Shown here piece after piece: positions 32,419-43,368 of a stretch of 64,000 nucleotides of DNA. The notes under the pieces are model-generated. The model did no database searches and was not told the origin of the DNA. It worked only from the letters and a program-made list of their open reading frames with translations. Source of the stretch: Amaurobius ferox (lineage: Eukaryota > Arthropoda > Arachnida > Araneae > Amaurobiidae); NCBI GenBank assembly GCA_951213105.1, contig OX578155.1, positions 29,218,857-29,282,856 of the forward strand. Reading direction: 5' to 3'. Within the stretch, counting starts at the first letter, position 1; each line of letters starts with the position of its first letter. A program made the position numbers and the translations under genes.

Positions 32419-33291
32419 GAAAATCTGATGTGAGCAGCATATGACTTTCGTTACGGATTCAAATTAATTTTATAATTTTTTATTTCATTATGCATTAAAT
32501 TGGGTTTAAATTCAGAAAATAATATGGATAATTTTTTGATTTTATATCTAATTCGTTTTTTCATTGCATCTTCGTTTCTTTTGTCAACTTAATTCACTTT
32601 AAATTCTTCAGATCCATAAAATTCCAAAAACTGCAATATCTCGACAACGGTTTTTCCTCCAGTCATAGGGTCAGATTTATTCGATTTGCTGTCAAATTTT
32701 ACATGAAGAACTAGTACTTAATCAATATATTTCATCAATTTTAGTCCTTTACTTCAGAGTTTCATTATGTAGTATTTTATTTTAGATGGAATATATTAGA
32801 TTTGCGGGGCATTTCGAAAAAAAAAAAAAAAAAAAAAAAAATTTTTTTTTTTTTTTTTTAAATCGTATCAAAATCTAACCAGCATCACAGTATCCTACGA
32901 GCGACTCAACTACCAAATTTTGTGTAATTTGATCAATTAGTTTGTCAGTTAGAGTGGAAACATACAATTTCTGCAGGCCATTTTGTAAAAACGAGCGGGT
33001 TCTTTTTTTCCGAATCGTACCAAAAACTAATCAACACCAGGGTCATACATAAGTGACTGACCTACCAAATTTTATGAAATTCAGTTCATTAGTTTTTGAG
33101 TTAGAGTGGATACATACTTTGCACAGACAGACAGACACACAGACAGACACTCTCACAGACGTCACACTAAAAATAGTTTTTTCGTATTTTAGAGGTCTCG
33201 AAACGTGTAGATTCGTCGAAAACTCGTGTTGCGATTTTCGGTATGATTCCAATACTTTCCTTATACATTACCATGTGTTGTAGGAAAAGTA
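32419..33291 (-). mobile_element. Family A copy, diverged subfamily
   Basis: Has the family ends (AAATCTGATGTGAGCAGCAT to GTTGTAGGAAAAGT), but the middle differs: TCTCGACAACGGTTTTTCC and CATAGGGTCAGATTTATTCG replace the usual block. A and T runs lie at about 32817-32859. The fragment at 39009-39391 belongs to the same subfamily. Confidence 0.8.
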
Positions 33292-33411
33292 AAATGCAAA
33301 TTTAGTGTTATTTTGTGCAATTAAACTCAACCTAATTAATTATTAAAGAAATAAAGAGAATATGAATTTGAGTCTGCAGGGAATGTCATGTGCTGCCCAC
33401 ATCAGATTTTT
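33292..33411 (+). mobile_element. Family A copy, outer element of the nest (right part)
   Basis: Carries the 3' end expected for the copy that begins at 30107: TGCAAATTTAGTGTTATTTT, GTGCAATTAAACTC and CATGTGCTGCCCACATCAGA. Confidence 0.75.
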
Positions 33412-33656
33412 TACTTTCCTTGCAATACATGGCAATGTATATGGAATGTATTGGGATCGTGCTGAAAATTGTTCCTAATCTCAACAATGGTCAGTCCATT
33501 GTAGATCAATCAGGTCGGTCTCATTCGTTTTGTCGTTTAAAGTTGACTGCAAAACAAGCATTTAAATCACGCATTCATTTCATCATAATTAGTCTTATAT
33601 TTTAGATTTTGACGTTTTTTGATGGGCCGTTTAAAAAAAAAAAAGATGAAATCTTT
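33412..33656 (+). mobile_element. Family A copy with large internal deletion
   Basis: Starts TACTTTCCTTGCAATACATG, then jumps to central sequence (TCTCAACAATGGTCAGTCC) and a piece ending GATGGGCCGTTTAAAAA. The usual 3' terminus is missing. The next copy begins at once. Confidence 0.65.
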
Positions 33657-33812
33657 TACTTTCCCTTCAATATTTGATAATGTATAGAGAAAGTATTGGA
33701 ATCATGCCAAAATCACAACTCAAGTTTTCGACGGATCTACACGTTTTGACACCTCTAGAATACGAAAAAATTATTTTTACCGTGACGTCTGTGTGTCTGT
33801 CTGTGCAATGTA

Positions 33813-34520
33813 AAGGGTGTCCCAAAATTCACGCAAGAAGTAATTTTGATAGAAAACACAGGTTTATAATTAAAAATTGTAAATTTTTTATTGATTCATA
33901 AAGTATACAGTATAGGGTTATGTATGGAATAGCATATCGGATAAATGGCCTCCACGGCTTTGCTGGCACATACGCACTCTTTTGTTGAAAATTTCCAGGA
34001 CCGTTTTGCATAAATGTGGCTGAATTTCGTTGATACACGCTCAATTTCCTCCTTCAAGGCGTGGGTGGTTGTGGGTTTGTTTGCATAAACCTTAGACTTC
34101 AAGAAAACCCAAAGAAAAAAATCCAACGGCGTTAAATCGTATGTTCTGAGCGGCCAATTCTGATCACCAAAACGGGAAATTACACGAACAGGAAATGACT
34201 CATGCAGTAATTGAATTATTTCTCGGGCTGTATGGCATGTGGCACCGTCTTGTTGAAACCACATGTCATCCACATCCATATCTTACAATTTAGGCACAAA
34301 AAAACTGGACTATCATGTCGCGATAGCAAGAATTATTTTTCACTTTCATTATTTTTAAAATATTGCTCAACCATGAAAACGAGTTGTTCTTTCGTGTAGC
34401 ACTTCATTTTTAGTAACCCTAGACTGTCATTGTCACGCTGCCTTTTTTTTTTTCGTTGCCAAGACTTTATCGCACAAATGGCGCAAAATTCAAATCTTGC
34501 GTGCATTTTGGGACGCCTTT
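33813..34520 (-). mobile_element. Internally deleted mariner-type element with TA target
   Basis: Ends are inverted: left AAGGGTGTCCCAAAATTCAC and right, read inward, AAAGGCGTCCCAAAATGCAC, with matching ACGCAAGA beyond. TA flanks both sides. At 708 bp it is about half of an autonomous copy. It sits within a family A element, which therefore predates it. Confidence 0.9.
33896..34407 (-). pseudogene. Mariner-type transposase, N- and C-terminal fragments
   Basis: The start (minus strand from 34407) reads MKCYTKEQLVFMVEQYFKNN, the beginning of a DUF4817-type transposase, and soon breaks. After an internal deletion the catalytic part begins at 34279: MDVDDMWFQQDGATCHTARE with the second catalytic Asp, then RVISRFGDQNWPL and YDLTPLDFFLW with the third acidic residue. 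Near the end the frame shifts. In the shifted frame a family-like C-terminus (HLCKTVLEIFNKRVRMCQQS) is readable. The first catalytic Asp and much of the DNA-binding half are missing, so the copy is dead. It differs in sequence from the relic at 2558-3135. Confidence 0.85.
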
Positions 34521-34754
34521 TATATATCCATTCTAACTCAAAATCTAATGGACCGAATTTCATAAAATGTGGGTAGGTAAGTAAATCCCTTGTGGGTGTC
34601 CCTGGTGCTGATTAGATTTTGGTACAATTCGGAATAGAAGAACCTGCCTTAATTTTTGAAAATTGCTGAATTGAAAAACTAATTGACCAAATTTCACAAG
34701 ATTTAGTAGATAAGTCACTTGTAGGATACACTGCTGCTGATTAGATTTTGGTAA

Positions 34755-34990
34755 TGTATAGTGTTAAATGTATAGGATTAATGTATAGGGTTAATGATAC
34801 TTAATGTAATCTATAGGGAAAATCGCAACTCGAATTTTCAACGAATCTACACTTTTCGAGCACTCTAGAATACAAAAATTCTATTTTCAACATGTCATTC
34901 GTGTGTGTGTGTGTGAAATATATCTATCCACTGTAACAGAAACCATTTAATGAAATTTCACAATATTAGGCATATACGTCTCTTGCAGGG
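34755..34990 (+). mobile_element. Family A fragment, 5' part
   Basis: Short duplicated ATGTATAGGGTTAATG-like runs replace the 5' palindrome, followed by AAAATCGCAACTCGAATTTT, the GT run, and TATCTATCCACTGTAACAGA. It stops before the first module ends. Confidence 0.65.
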
Positions 34991-35454
34991 TCGTAGCTAG
35001 AAACGAAATTGAAGAGGGTCTAGATGGAAATTCAAGGGGGGGGGGGGTGGCTCAACAATTTTGAAGGAGGGGCTGGATTACCAAACACAAAATAATTAGC
35101 ATTTATAAATTTTAATAGTTATTATTATATTTTTCAATTTATATAAATTATTAACAAATAATTGGATATTTATATTGGGAAGCTAAGAGATGATTATTAA
35201 TATCCATATAGCTACTATGCATGAATATTAATATATAATAATTGCAATTGATTTTCATTTACTAGTAATAAAGCTGTTAATAATTTGTAGAAACATGCTG
35301 AAAGATAACACAAGTTAATCTTTAATATTAACTGCAAACTACTTATCAGTCGATTTTGACTCTATAACGAATCACAGTGAACTTCGCAATAATACTAATA
35401 CAAAAGTGTCGCAAATACTATAGTCATAATTTTTTAAATATTTTTAAATTAAAT
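34991..35454. other. AT-rich spacer
   Basis: Contains a G run at about 35036-35047 next to GGGTCGTAGCTAGAAACGAA, which resembles a terminal sequence of some repeats, but I could not define an element. No gene. Confidence 0.35.
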
Positions 35455-35556
35455 AAGACCAGCCTCTAAGAATAATCGTTCTCGAGATATTTTAGTTTTT
35501 TGGCATTTCTGTAACGTCGCCATTTGAAAATGCACTCAGTCGTAAAATGAAATAAA
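35455..35556 (+). mobile_element. Family A fragment, central block
   Basis: Only the ATAAGACCAGCC...ATCGTTCTCGAGATATTTT portion and the AACGTCGCCATTTGAAAATG sequence remain. A minus-strand copy begins immediately after. Confidence 0.6.
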
Positions 35557-36297
35557 AAAAATCTGATGTGGGCAGCACATAACTTTCCCTGCAGACTTAT
35601 ATACACGTTCTCTTTATTTCAATTAAATTTAATTCACTATTAATTCAAATTTCGTTCTCATTTGGTAACTGGACTCATTTTCAAAGGTGGCGTAGAGAAA
35701 AAACGAAAATATTTCGAGAACGGCTAGTCTTAGTGTAATAGGGTTGGCCTTATTCTTTTCTTCGTTAAAAATTACGTATAAAACAAGCCTTGAATGGATA
35801 TATTTAAGCATACGTAGTTTTTTATTTTAGATTTTGTCGATTTTTGCGGCCCATTTTGCAAAAAAAAGGAAGTTATTTTTTTCCGAATCATACCAAAATC
35901 TAATCAACACCAGGGTGACCACCCACAAGCGACTTATTTACCAAATTTTGTGAAATTCGGTCCATTAGATTTTCAGCTAGAGTGGATACAAGCTTTTGCG
36001 GGCCATATCGCAAAAAAAAGGCGGGTTCTTTTATCCCGAATCGTATCCAAAACTGATCAGCACCAGATTCGCCCACAAGTGACTTGACTACCAAATTTTA
36101 TGAAATTCGGTCAATTAATTTTTCAGTTAGAGTGGATACAAAATCTGCACAGACAGACAGACAGACGTGACGCTAAAAATAGTTTTTTCGTATTTTAGAG
36201 GTCTCGAAACGTGTAGATCCGTCGAAAACTCGAGTTGCGATTTTCGACATGTTTCCAATACTTTCCCTATACATTACTAGGTATTGCAGGGAAAGTA
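35557..36297 (-). mobile_element. Family A copy, full-length
   Basis: Runs from ATCTGATGTGGGCAGCACAT to GCAGGGAAAGTA with two modules and only a short (CAGA)n microsatellite (36152-36168), so it shows the family before repeat expansion. Confidence 0.9.
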
Positions 36298-36650
36298 AAA
36301 TGATATTGTAAACTGCAACTTCTGTGTCAGGGAGTTAGAAAGAAGGATATAAAACTTCTACGGATGAAACGTTTGAAAATGACATAATGCTTTGAGAATT
36401 TTATATAGATGTGGCTAGTGTTCGTAAAGTAACTGCTGCGCTAGTGTTCGTAAAGACTCAACAGAAAAACGTAGTATTTAGTATGAAATCTTTTTGATTA
36501 TTTTTAAATTAAAGGTTCCTTAATTATGAGTATAATTAACCAGTAATTTTTCCTAATCGTATAATAGACTATAGAATATAGCGAGATAAAAATAAATTGA
36601 AAAGTAAAAATAATTTTGAATACGTAGCTATATTCTTTATTACTTTCCCT
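36298..36650. repeat. Unclassified repeat, inverted partner of 46610-46860
   Basis: Positions about 36345-36540 match 46625-46830 in reverse complement, including GATGAAACG, ATAATGCTTTGAGAATT and ATTATGAGTATAATTAA. CTAGTGTTCGTAAAG is tandemly repeated at about 36416-36457. No termini known. Confidence 0.5.
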
Positions 36651-37395
36651 GCAATATATGGTAGTGTATAATGAAAGTGTTGGAATCATGCCGAAAATCG
36701 CAACTCGAGTTTTCGACGGATCTACGCATTTCGAGACCTCTAGAATACGAAAAAACTATTTTTAGTGTGTCGTCTGTGTGTGTGTCTGTCTGTCTGTGCA
36801 GATTTTGTATCCACTGTAACTAAAAATCTAACGGACCGAATTTCACAAAATTTGGTAGGTAAGTTACTTGTTGGCGAATCTGGTGCTGATTAGTTTTGGG
36901 TACGATTCGGGATAAAAGAACTTGCCTTTTTTGCGAAATGGCCCGCAAAAGCTTGTATCCATTCTAGCTGAGAAACTACTGGACCGAATTTCACAAGATT
37001 CGGTAGATAAGTCACTTGTGGATCACCGTGGTGCTGATTAGATTTTGGTAGGATTCGGAAAAAATAACCTGCCTTTTTTTTGCAAAATGGCCCGCAAAAA
37101 TCGTCAAAATCTAAAATAAAAAACTACGTATGCTCAAATATATCTATTAAATGCTTGTTTAATACGTAATTTTTATTGAAGAAAAGAATAAGACCAACTC
37201 CATTACACTAGGACTAGCCGTTCTCGAGATATTTTAGTTTTTTCGTATTTTCTCTACGCCACCTTTAAAAATAAGTCCAGTTATCAAATGAGAATGAAAA
37301 TTGAATTAAAAGTGAATTAAATTTAATTAAAATAAAGTGGACATGAATATAAGTCATGTGCAGAGAAAGTCATGTGCTGCCCGCATCAGATTTTT
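36651..37395 (+). mobile_element. Family A reference copy, 745 bp
   Basis: One of the cleanest copies. Order: 5' palindromic end (TACTTTCCCTGCAATATATG, then a GGTAGTGTATAATGAAAGTG arm), AAAATCGCAACTCGAGTTTT, CGACGGATCTACG, AGACCTCTAGAATACG, a GT/CTGT microsatellite, two modules of about 140 bp (each with ACCGAATTTCACAA, GGTAGATAAGTCACTTG-like and TGGTGCTGATTAG), CCGTTCTCGAGATATTTTAG, CTACGCCACCTTTAAAAATA, and the end GAAAGTCATGTGCTGCCCGC followed by ATCAGATTTTT. The 5' ACTTTCCCTGCA is the inverse complement of TGCAGGGAAAGT-type sequence about 30 bp from the 3' end, and the last 20 bp form a small hairpin. No protein is encoded. Confidence 0.92.
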
Positions 37396-37650
37396 GTTCC
37401 AGTTTTACTTTGCATTGTGCTCATAATTTAATTTTACATAATTGACAGTTTAAATAAATATTTCAGGACTTTCGCCATAGAAATGCGTGCAATACAGGTC
37501 AACTTATCTTATCCCAGCGCCACCTGAATGATTGTCTCAAATGATATTGGCGTTTTCTTAATATGAAGTTTTAACTCCTTACTTTTACCAACTGCAACTT
37601 CATATAAGTATCCACATAAATTTATGCAATTAAACTAGTTGCATTATAAT
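37396..37650. other. Spacer between family A copies
   Basis: No recognisable feature. Confidence 0.35.
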
Positions 37651-38257
37651 AAAAATCTGATCTGAGCAGCACATGACTTTCCTCACAAATTTTCTCTTTA
37701 TTGCTTTAATAATGCATTAGATTAAATTTAATTATAAAAAAATAACACTGAAGTCGCACTTTAAATTCAATTTTTGTAATTATTTCGTAAAATGACATTT
37801 TTTCCAAGACGGGGTAACAAAAATGCGAAAAAACTAAAATATCTCGAGAACGGTTAGTCTTAAAGTAAGGGGGTTGATCTTATTATTTTCCTTAATTACT
37901 TTTAAAACAAGCACTTAATTGATACACTTGAGCATACGTAGTCTTTTATTTTAAGTTTTGTCAATTTTTGTCAATACTTTCCCTATACATTATCATGTTG
38001 TTGTTGTTGTTGTTGTTGTCGTGTCCCTAACATTACATTTAAGGAAGAATGTGTGCACTGCTTCTGTTTAGTCTAATGACCCGGGGCACCCGAAGGTAGA
38101 AGTCTGACTTCTGCCCCAAATAAGACATCACAGCATCCATGCCCGCAGGGGGGACTCGAACCCGCAATCTGGCAGCCGAGCCATCACGAGGAAACGCCTG
38201 CCTCTTTGACCGCTCGGCCACCACATCGGCACATTATCATGTATTGCAGGGAAAGTA
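37651..38257 (-). mobile_element. Family A copy, deleted internally and carrying a SINE
   Basis: Starts AAAATCTGATCTGAGCAGCA, keeps the ATCTCGAGAACGGTTAGTC block, then jumps from TTTGTCAATTTTTG straight to TCAATACTTTCCCTATACAT, losing both modules. The far palindromic end is split by the SINE at 37998-38230. Confidence 0.82.
37998..38230 (-). mobile_element. tRNA-derived SINE (SINE-1), full-length, 11-bp target duplication
   Basis: Flanked by exact ACATTATCATG at 37987-37997 and 38231-38241. Read on the minus strand it opens with GTGGCCGAGCGGTCA, a good pol III A box of Ser/Leu tRNA type, then GGTTCGAGTCC, a perfect B box (38152-38162), an unrelated body, and a (CAA)n tail at 37998-38019. 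These are the hallmarks of an intact short interspersed element moved by a LINE enzyme. It is younger than the family A copy it splits. Confidence 0.93.
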
Positions 38258-39008
38258 AAAATCTGATGTGGGCAGCACATGACTTTCTCTGCAGACTTAT
38301 ATCCACGTTCTCTTTATTTTAATTAAATTTAATTCACTTTTAATTATATTTTCGTTCTCGTTTGGTAACTGGACTTATTTTCAAAGGTGGCGTAGAAAAA
38401 ATACGAAAAAACTAAAATATCTCGAGAACGTCTAGTCCTAGTAATGGGGTTGGTCTTATTCTTTTCATCGTTAAAAATTACGTTAGAAACAAGAATTTAA
38501 TGGATATATTTAAGCATACACAGTTTTTTTATTTTAGATTTTGTCGATTTTTGCAAAAAAAGGCAGGTTATTTTTTTCCGAAACGTACCAAAATCTGATC
38601 AGCATCAGGGTGACCCACAAGCGACTTATCTACCAAATTTTGTGAAATTCGGTACATTAAATTTTCAGCTAGAATGGATACAAGCTTTTCCGGGCCATTT
38701 CACAAAAAAACGCGGGTTCTTTTATCCCGAATCGTACCCAAAACTAATCAGCACCAGATTCGCCCACAAATAACTTACCTACTAAATTTTATGAAATTCG
38801 GTTAATTAGTTTTTTAGTTAGAGTGGATACAAAATCTGCACAGACAGACAGACAGACACACAGACACACACACAGACGTCACGCTAAAAATAGTTTTTTC
38901 GTATTCTAGAGGTCTCGAAACGTGTATATCCGTCGAAAACTCGAGTTGCGATTTTCGACATGATTCCAATACTTTCCCTATACATTACCATGTATTGCAG
39001 GGAAAATA
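38258..39008 (-). mobile_element. Family A copy, full-length
   Basis: Runs from AATCTGATGTGGGCAGCACA to TATTGCAGGGAAAATA. Two modules and a short CAGA/CA microsatellite at about 38840-38875 are present. It abuts minus-strand copies on both sides. Confidence 0.9.
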
Positions 39009-39391
39009 AAAATCTGATGTGAGAAACACATGACTTTCCCTACAAATTCAAACTCATTTTCTTATTTTTTTATTTCATGATGGATTAAACTGAGTTTACT
39101 TGCAGAAAATAACATGGATATTTTTTTAATATCATACAGAATTAGCTGTTTTAATGCATGTTCGTTTTATTTGGCAACTTAATGCACTTTAAATTTTTCA
39201 GCTCTTCAAAATCTCCAATAACTGAAATATCGAAAACGGTTCATCCTAGATTCATGGAGGCAGTCATATTCTCTGTGTTGTTACGAATTACACGAAGAAC
39301 AAGCAATTTATTAATATATTTTAACAATTTTATGTATTTCTCATTTTCACGATATTTGCGGCCATTTCGCAATAAGGGTAGGTTATATTTT
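39009..39391 (-). mobile_element. Family A copy, diverged subfamily, interrupted
   Basis: Begins AATCTGATGTGAGAAACACA and continues with the variant central block AATATCGAAAACGGTTCATC also seen near 32640. It stops at AATAAGGGTAGGTTATATTT, where a plus-strand copy is inserted. A continuation after 40142 is not clearly recognisable. Confidence 0.7.
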
Positions 39392-40142
39392 TACTTTCCC
39401 TGAAATACATGGTAATGCATAGGGAAAGTATTGGAATCATGTCGAAAATCGCAACTCGAGTTTTCGACGGATATACACGTTTCAAGACCTCTAGAATGCG
39501 AAAAAACCATTTTTAGCGTGACGTCTGTGTGTGTGTCTGTGTGTCTGTCTGTGCAGATTTTGTATCCACTCTAACTAAAGTTGACCGAATTTCATAAAAT
39601 TTGGTAGGTATGTCACTTGTGAGCGAATCTGGTGCTGATTAGTTTTGGGTACGATTCGGGATAAAAGAACCCGACTTTCCTTGCGATATGGCCCGCCAAA
39701 GTTTTTTCCACTCTTGCTGAAAATCTAATGAACCGAATTTCACAAAATTTGGTAGATAAGTCTCTTGTGGGTCACCCTGGTGCTGATTAGAATTTGGTAT
39801 GATTCGGAAAAAATAACCTGCTTTTTTTTTGCAAAATGGCCCGCAAAAATCGTCAAAATGTAAACTAAAAAACTACGTATGCTGAAATATATACATTAAA
39901 TGCTTGTTTTATACGTAATTTTCAACGAAGAAAATAATAAGATCAACCCCATTACACTAGGACCAGCCGTTCTCGAGAGATTTTCGTTTTTTTCGTTTTT
40001 TCGCTACGCCACCATTGAAAATGAGTCCAGTTACCAAATGAGAACGAAAATTGAATTAATACTGAATTAAATTTAATTAAAATAAAGAGAATGTGTATAT
40101 AAGTCTGCAAGGAAAGTCATGTGCTGCCCACATCAGATTTTT
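39392..40142 (+). mobile_element. Family A copy, full-length, 751 bp
   Basis: Runs from TACTTTCCCTGAAATACATG to GTGCTGCCCACATCAGATTT. Two modules. It is very similar to 36651-37395 and interrupts a minus-strand member of the diverged subfamily. Confidence 0.9.
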
Positions 40143-40735
40143 ATCTACTAAATTTGAGGTTTTCTCACTACAGTGGAAAAAGTCTTTAGTTCCCCTGAAT
40201 TAAAAACTCAAATATCTCGATAATGGTCATTCGTAGAGTAATGGGGTTTATCTTATTCGCTTTATGGCCAAAAATTACGTATGAAACATGTAATTAATTG
40301 ATACATTTGTAGTATTTCATTTTATTTGCTGATGATATTTTCGGGCAATTTCACACACACAAAAAAAAAATGCAGATGTTTTTGTCTCCCCCCCCCCTCA
40401 CCCCGAATCGTACCAAAGTCTAACCAGCACTAAGGTAACCCACAAACAACTTATCTACCAAATTTTGTGAAATTTGGTTTATTAGTTATCACAGCTAGAG
40501 TAGATACAGACAATTTTTGCAGGCCATTTCTCAAAAAAAGGCAAGTTCTTTTATCCCAAATCATACCAAAATCTAATCAGCACCAGGGTCACACACAAGT
40601 GACTTACCAAATTTTATGAAAGTAGGTCCTTTGGTTTTTCGAGTTAGAGTGGACACATACATTGCACAGACTGACAGACACACACACACACACACACAAA
40701 CAAACAAACAAACAAACAAACACAAACACACACAG

Positions 40736-40772
<37 letters not shown>

Positions 40773-40935
40773 GAGAGAGAGAGAGAAACATACATACACA
40801 CACAGATATCACGTTAAAAATAGTATTTTGTGTTCTAGAGGTCTTAAACGTATACATCCGTCGAAAACTCGAGTTGCAATTTCGACATGATTCCAATACT
40901 CTCCCTATACATTACCATGTATTGCAGGGAAAGTA
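40143..40935 (-). mobile_element. Family A copy, truncated, with expanded microsatellite
   Basis: Recognisable from about 40190 (ACTCAAATATCTCGATAATGG-like, here AAATATCTCGATAATGG) to GCAGGGAAAGTA. A C run lies at 40389-40397. The microsatellite at 40678-40803 mixes CA, CAAA and GA units, more complex than in other copies. Confidence 0.8.
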
Positions 40936-41694
40936 AAAATCTGATGTGGGCAGCACATGACTTTCCCTGCAGACTTATATACACATTCTCTTTATTTTAA
41001 TTAAATTTAATTCACTATTAATTCTATTTTCGTTCTCATTCGGTAACTGGACTCATTTTCAAAGTTGGCGTAGTGAAAAAACGAAAATACTAAAATATAT
41101 CGAGAACGGCTAGTCCTAGTGTAATGGGGTTGATCTTATTCTTTTCTTCTTTAAAAATTACGTATTAAACGAGCATTTAATGGATATATTTGAGTATACC
41201 TAGTTCTTTAGTTTAGATTTTTACGATTTTTACGGACCATTTTGCAAAAAAAGGCAGGTTATTTTTTTCCGAATCATACCAAAATCTAATCAGCACCAGG
41301 GTAACCCACAAGTGACTCATCTACCGAATATTGTGAAATTCGGTCCAGTAGTTTTTTAGTAAGAGTGGATACAAGCTTTTGCGGGCCATTTCGCAAAAAA
41401 AAAAGGCGGGTTCTTTAATTTCAAATCATACCCAAAACTAACCAGCACCAGATTCGCTCACATGTGACTTACCTACCAAATTTTGTGAAATTCGGTCCAT
41501 TAGTTTTTTACTTAGAGTGGATACAAAATCTGCGCAGACAGACAGACACACAGACACACAGGCACACAGACAGACAGACACACAGACACACAGACAGACA
41601 GACACACACACAGACGTCACGCTAAAAATAGTTTTTTCGTATTCTAGAGGTCTCGAAACGTGTAGATCCGTCGAAAACTCGAGTTGCGATTTTT
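40936..41694 (-). mobile_element. Family A copy, missing its outer palindromic end, left arm of a foldback
   Basis: Starts AATCTGATGTGGGCAGCACA and proceeds normally to GAAAACTCGAGTTGCGATTT, where about 55 bp of terminus are lost and a plus-strand copy begins. Confidence 0.85.
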
Positions 41695-42299
41695 CTGTCT
41701 GTGCAGATTTTTTATCCACTCTAACTAAAAAACTAATTGACCGAATTTCATAAAATTTGGTAGGTAAGCCACATGTGGGTGAATCTGGTGCTGATTAGTT
41801 TTGGGTACGCTTCGGAAAAAAATAACCTGCCTTTTTTTGCGAAATGGCCCGCAAAAGCCTGTATCCACTCTATCTGAAAAATTAATAAACCGAATTTTAC
41901 AAAATTCGGTAGATAAGTCGCTTGTGGGTTCTTCTGGTGCTGATTAGATTTTGGTACGCTTCGGGAAAAAATAACCTGCTTTTTTTTGCAAAATGGCCCG
42001 CAAAAATCGTCAAAATCTGAAATAAAAAATTACGTATGCTCAAACATATCCATTAAATGCTTGTTTTATACGTAATTTTTAATGAAGAAAAGAATAAGAC
42101 CAACCACATTACACTAGGACTAGCCGTTCTCGAGATATTTTATTTTTTTTTGTATTTTCTCTACGCCACCTTTGAAAATAAGTCCAGTTACCAAACGAGA
42201 ACGAAAATTGAATTAAAAGTGAATTAAATTTAATTAAAATAAAGAGAACGTGGATATAATTCTGCAGGGAAAGTCATGTGCTACCCACATCAGATTTTT
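41695..42299 (+). mobile_element. Family A copy, 5'-truncated, right arm of a foldback
   Basis: Starts inside the microsatellite (CTGTCTGTGCAGATTTTTTA), has two modules and the usual 3' end GTGCTACCCACATCAGATTT. Together with 40936-41694 it forms an inverted pair of roughly 600-bp arms. Confidence 0.85.
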
Positions 42300-43366
42300 A
42301 TTATACGCATCATTTTGACGAAAAATGGCGGAATCAGCCAGACTCGGCCCGACACTGCGGGCTATGCACTACTCATAAAAGGACTCACCCCATATTCTTC
42401 ACCATTATCGGGAGGTCAACAAAATGCAATATCACCAGTCAAAGCGATTTCCACGGCTCTTATTCTTACATCATTGTTAAATATTTTACACCGCTGGTAT
42501 AGAGTTTCTGTCAACAACGGTTTATTTCTATTTAATTTATTTCTTATAAGGAGAAGGAATGCGACTATTGTAGGTCGTCACTGATCTGAGGTCGCGAAAT
42601 AATCAACTCAAACGGTGTTTACCGGGCTTGGTTGGAGGTGGGGGGATATTTTATTTTATTTATTAATTTTTTTTTCTTTTTGTATGTCGAATGTGTTCGG
42701 GAAGGGAGATGTCAGTAAGCAGGCAGAACACACAGGCTCTGTTATGTGCGACATTTTTTTTTTTTTATTTTTTTTTTCCTTTGCAGAAGGTTCACTTATT
42801 ATCAGCGTTTTATGTTCACATCCTCACATTAAAATTCTGCACATATTTCTTCTGATCGATGACCTGTGGATTAGTTACCAGATGCGGAACAGTCTCGAAA
42901 CTCCGGACATCGCTAGTCCGGATTTCATTTAATCCGAAATGTAAGATAAAAAACAAAAAACAAAAAAAAAACCGAATCACCCGACCGCAATTGTACAATT
43001 TGCATCGCGGAACGATAAAGGAAGATATCATTCGATAGGGATTAATGTCTTCTACAAATATCAATATTTAAATTTTGCATAAGGGTCTATCTTCATATTT
43101 ATTCTGGCACTAACTCAAATCTTCAAGGGCAACCCCCCCCCCCCCCCCCATTGGTCATTACATATTCGGATTCAGGGAAAATTTTCATGGAGATAAAAAA
43201 AAAATGGTGAAAAAAGGCTTAAAATTAAAAATTCTTAAAAGCCGACTGAAACTTGAAGCGTCTAAAAATTGAATTCTGCAGCAAAAAGAGCGATTTCAAT
43301 CTGATAGTTTAATTCCGCCAGTATCCAATGTTCTGCTGCTTTCACTTACGTTTTGTGGTAGTGTTA
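42300..43366. other. Unassigned region with homopolymers
   Basis: Long T runs near 42649-42680 and 42751-42778 and a C run at about 43133-43150. GC-richer block 42330-42440 (CCAGACTCGGCCCGACACTG) of unknown origin. Frames of about 100 codons here show no domain and I do not call them. Confidence 0.35.
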
Positions 43367-43368
43367 TA

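Larger units (their letters stand above)
33657..34754 (+). mobile_element. Family A copy interrupted by a mariner element
   Basis: Left part 33657-33812 runs from TACTTTCCCTTCAATATTTG to CTGTCTGTGCAATGTA. Right part from 34521 continues with TATATCCATTCTAACTCAAA, just as in unbroken copies. It ends abruptly at GATTAGATTTTGGTA. Confidence 0.8.

Noticed and set aside
38152..38220. tRNA-like sequence (A and B boxes) considered as a true tRNA gene
   Set aside because: It continues into a SINE body and (CAA)n tail with target duplications, and the intervening sequence does not give a convincing tRNA acceptor stem.
42276..42584. A 102-codon frame
   Set aside because: It begins inside a family A end and shows no recognisable domain or coding bias.
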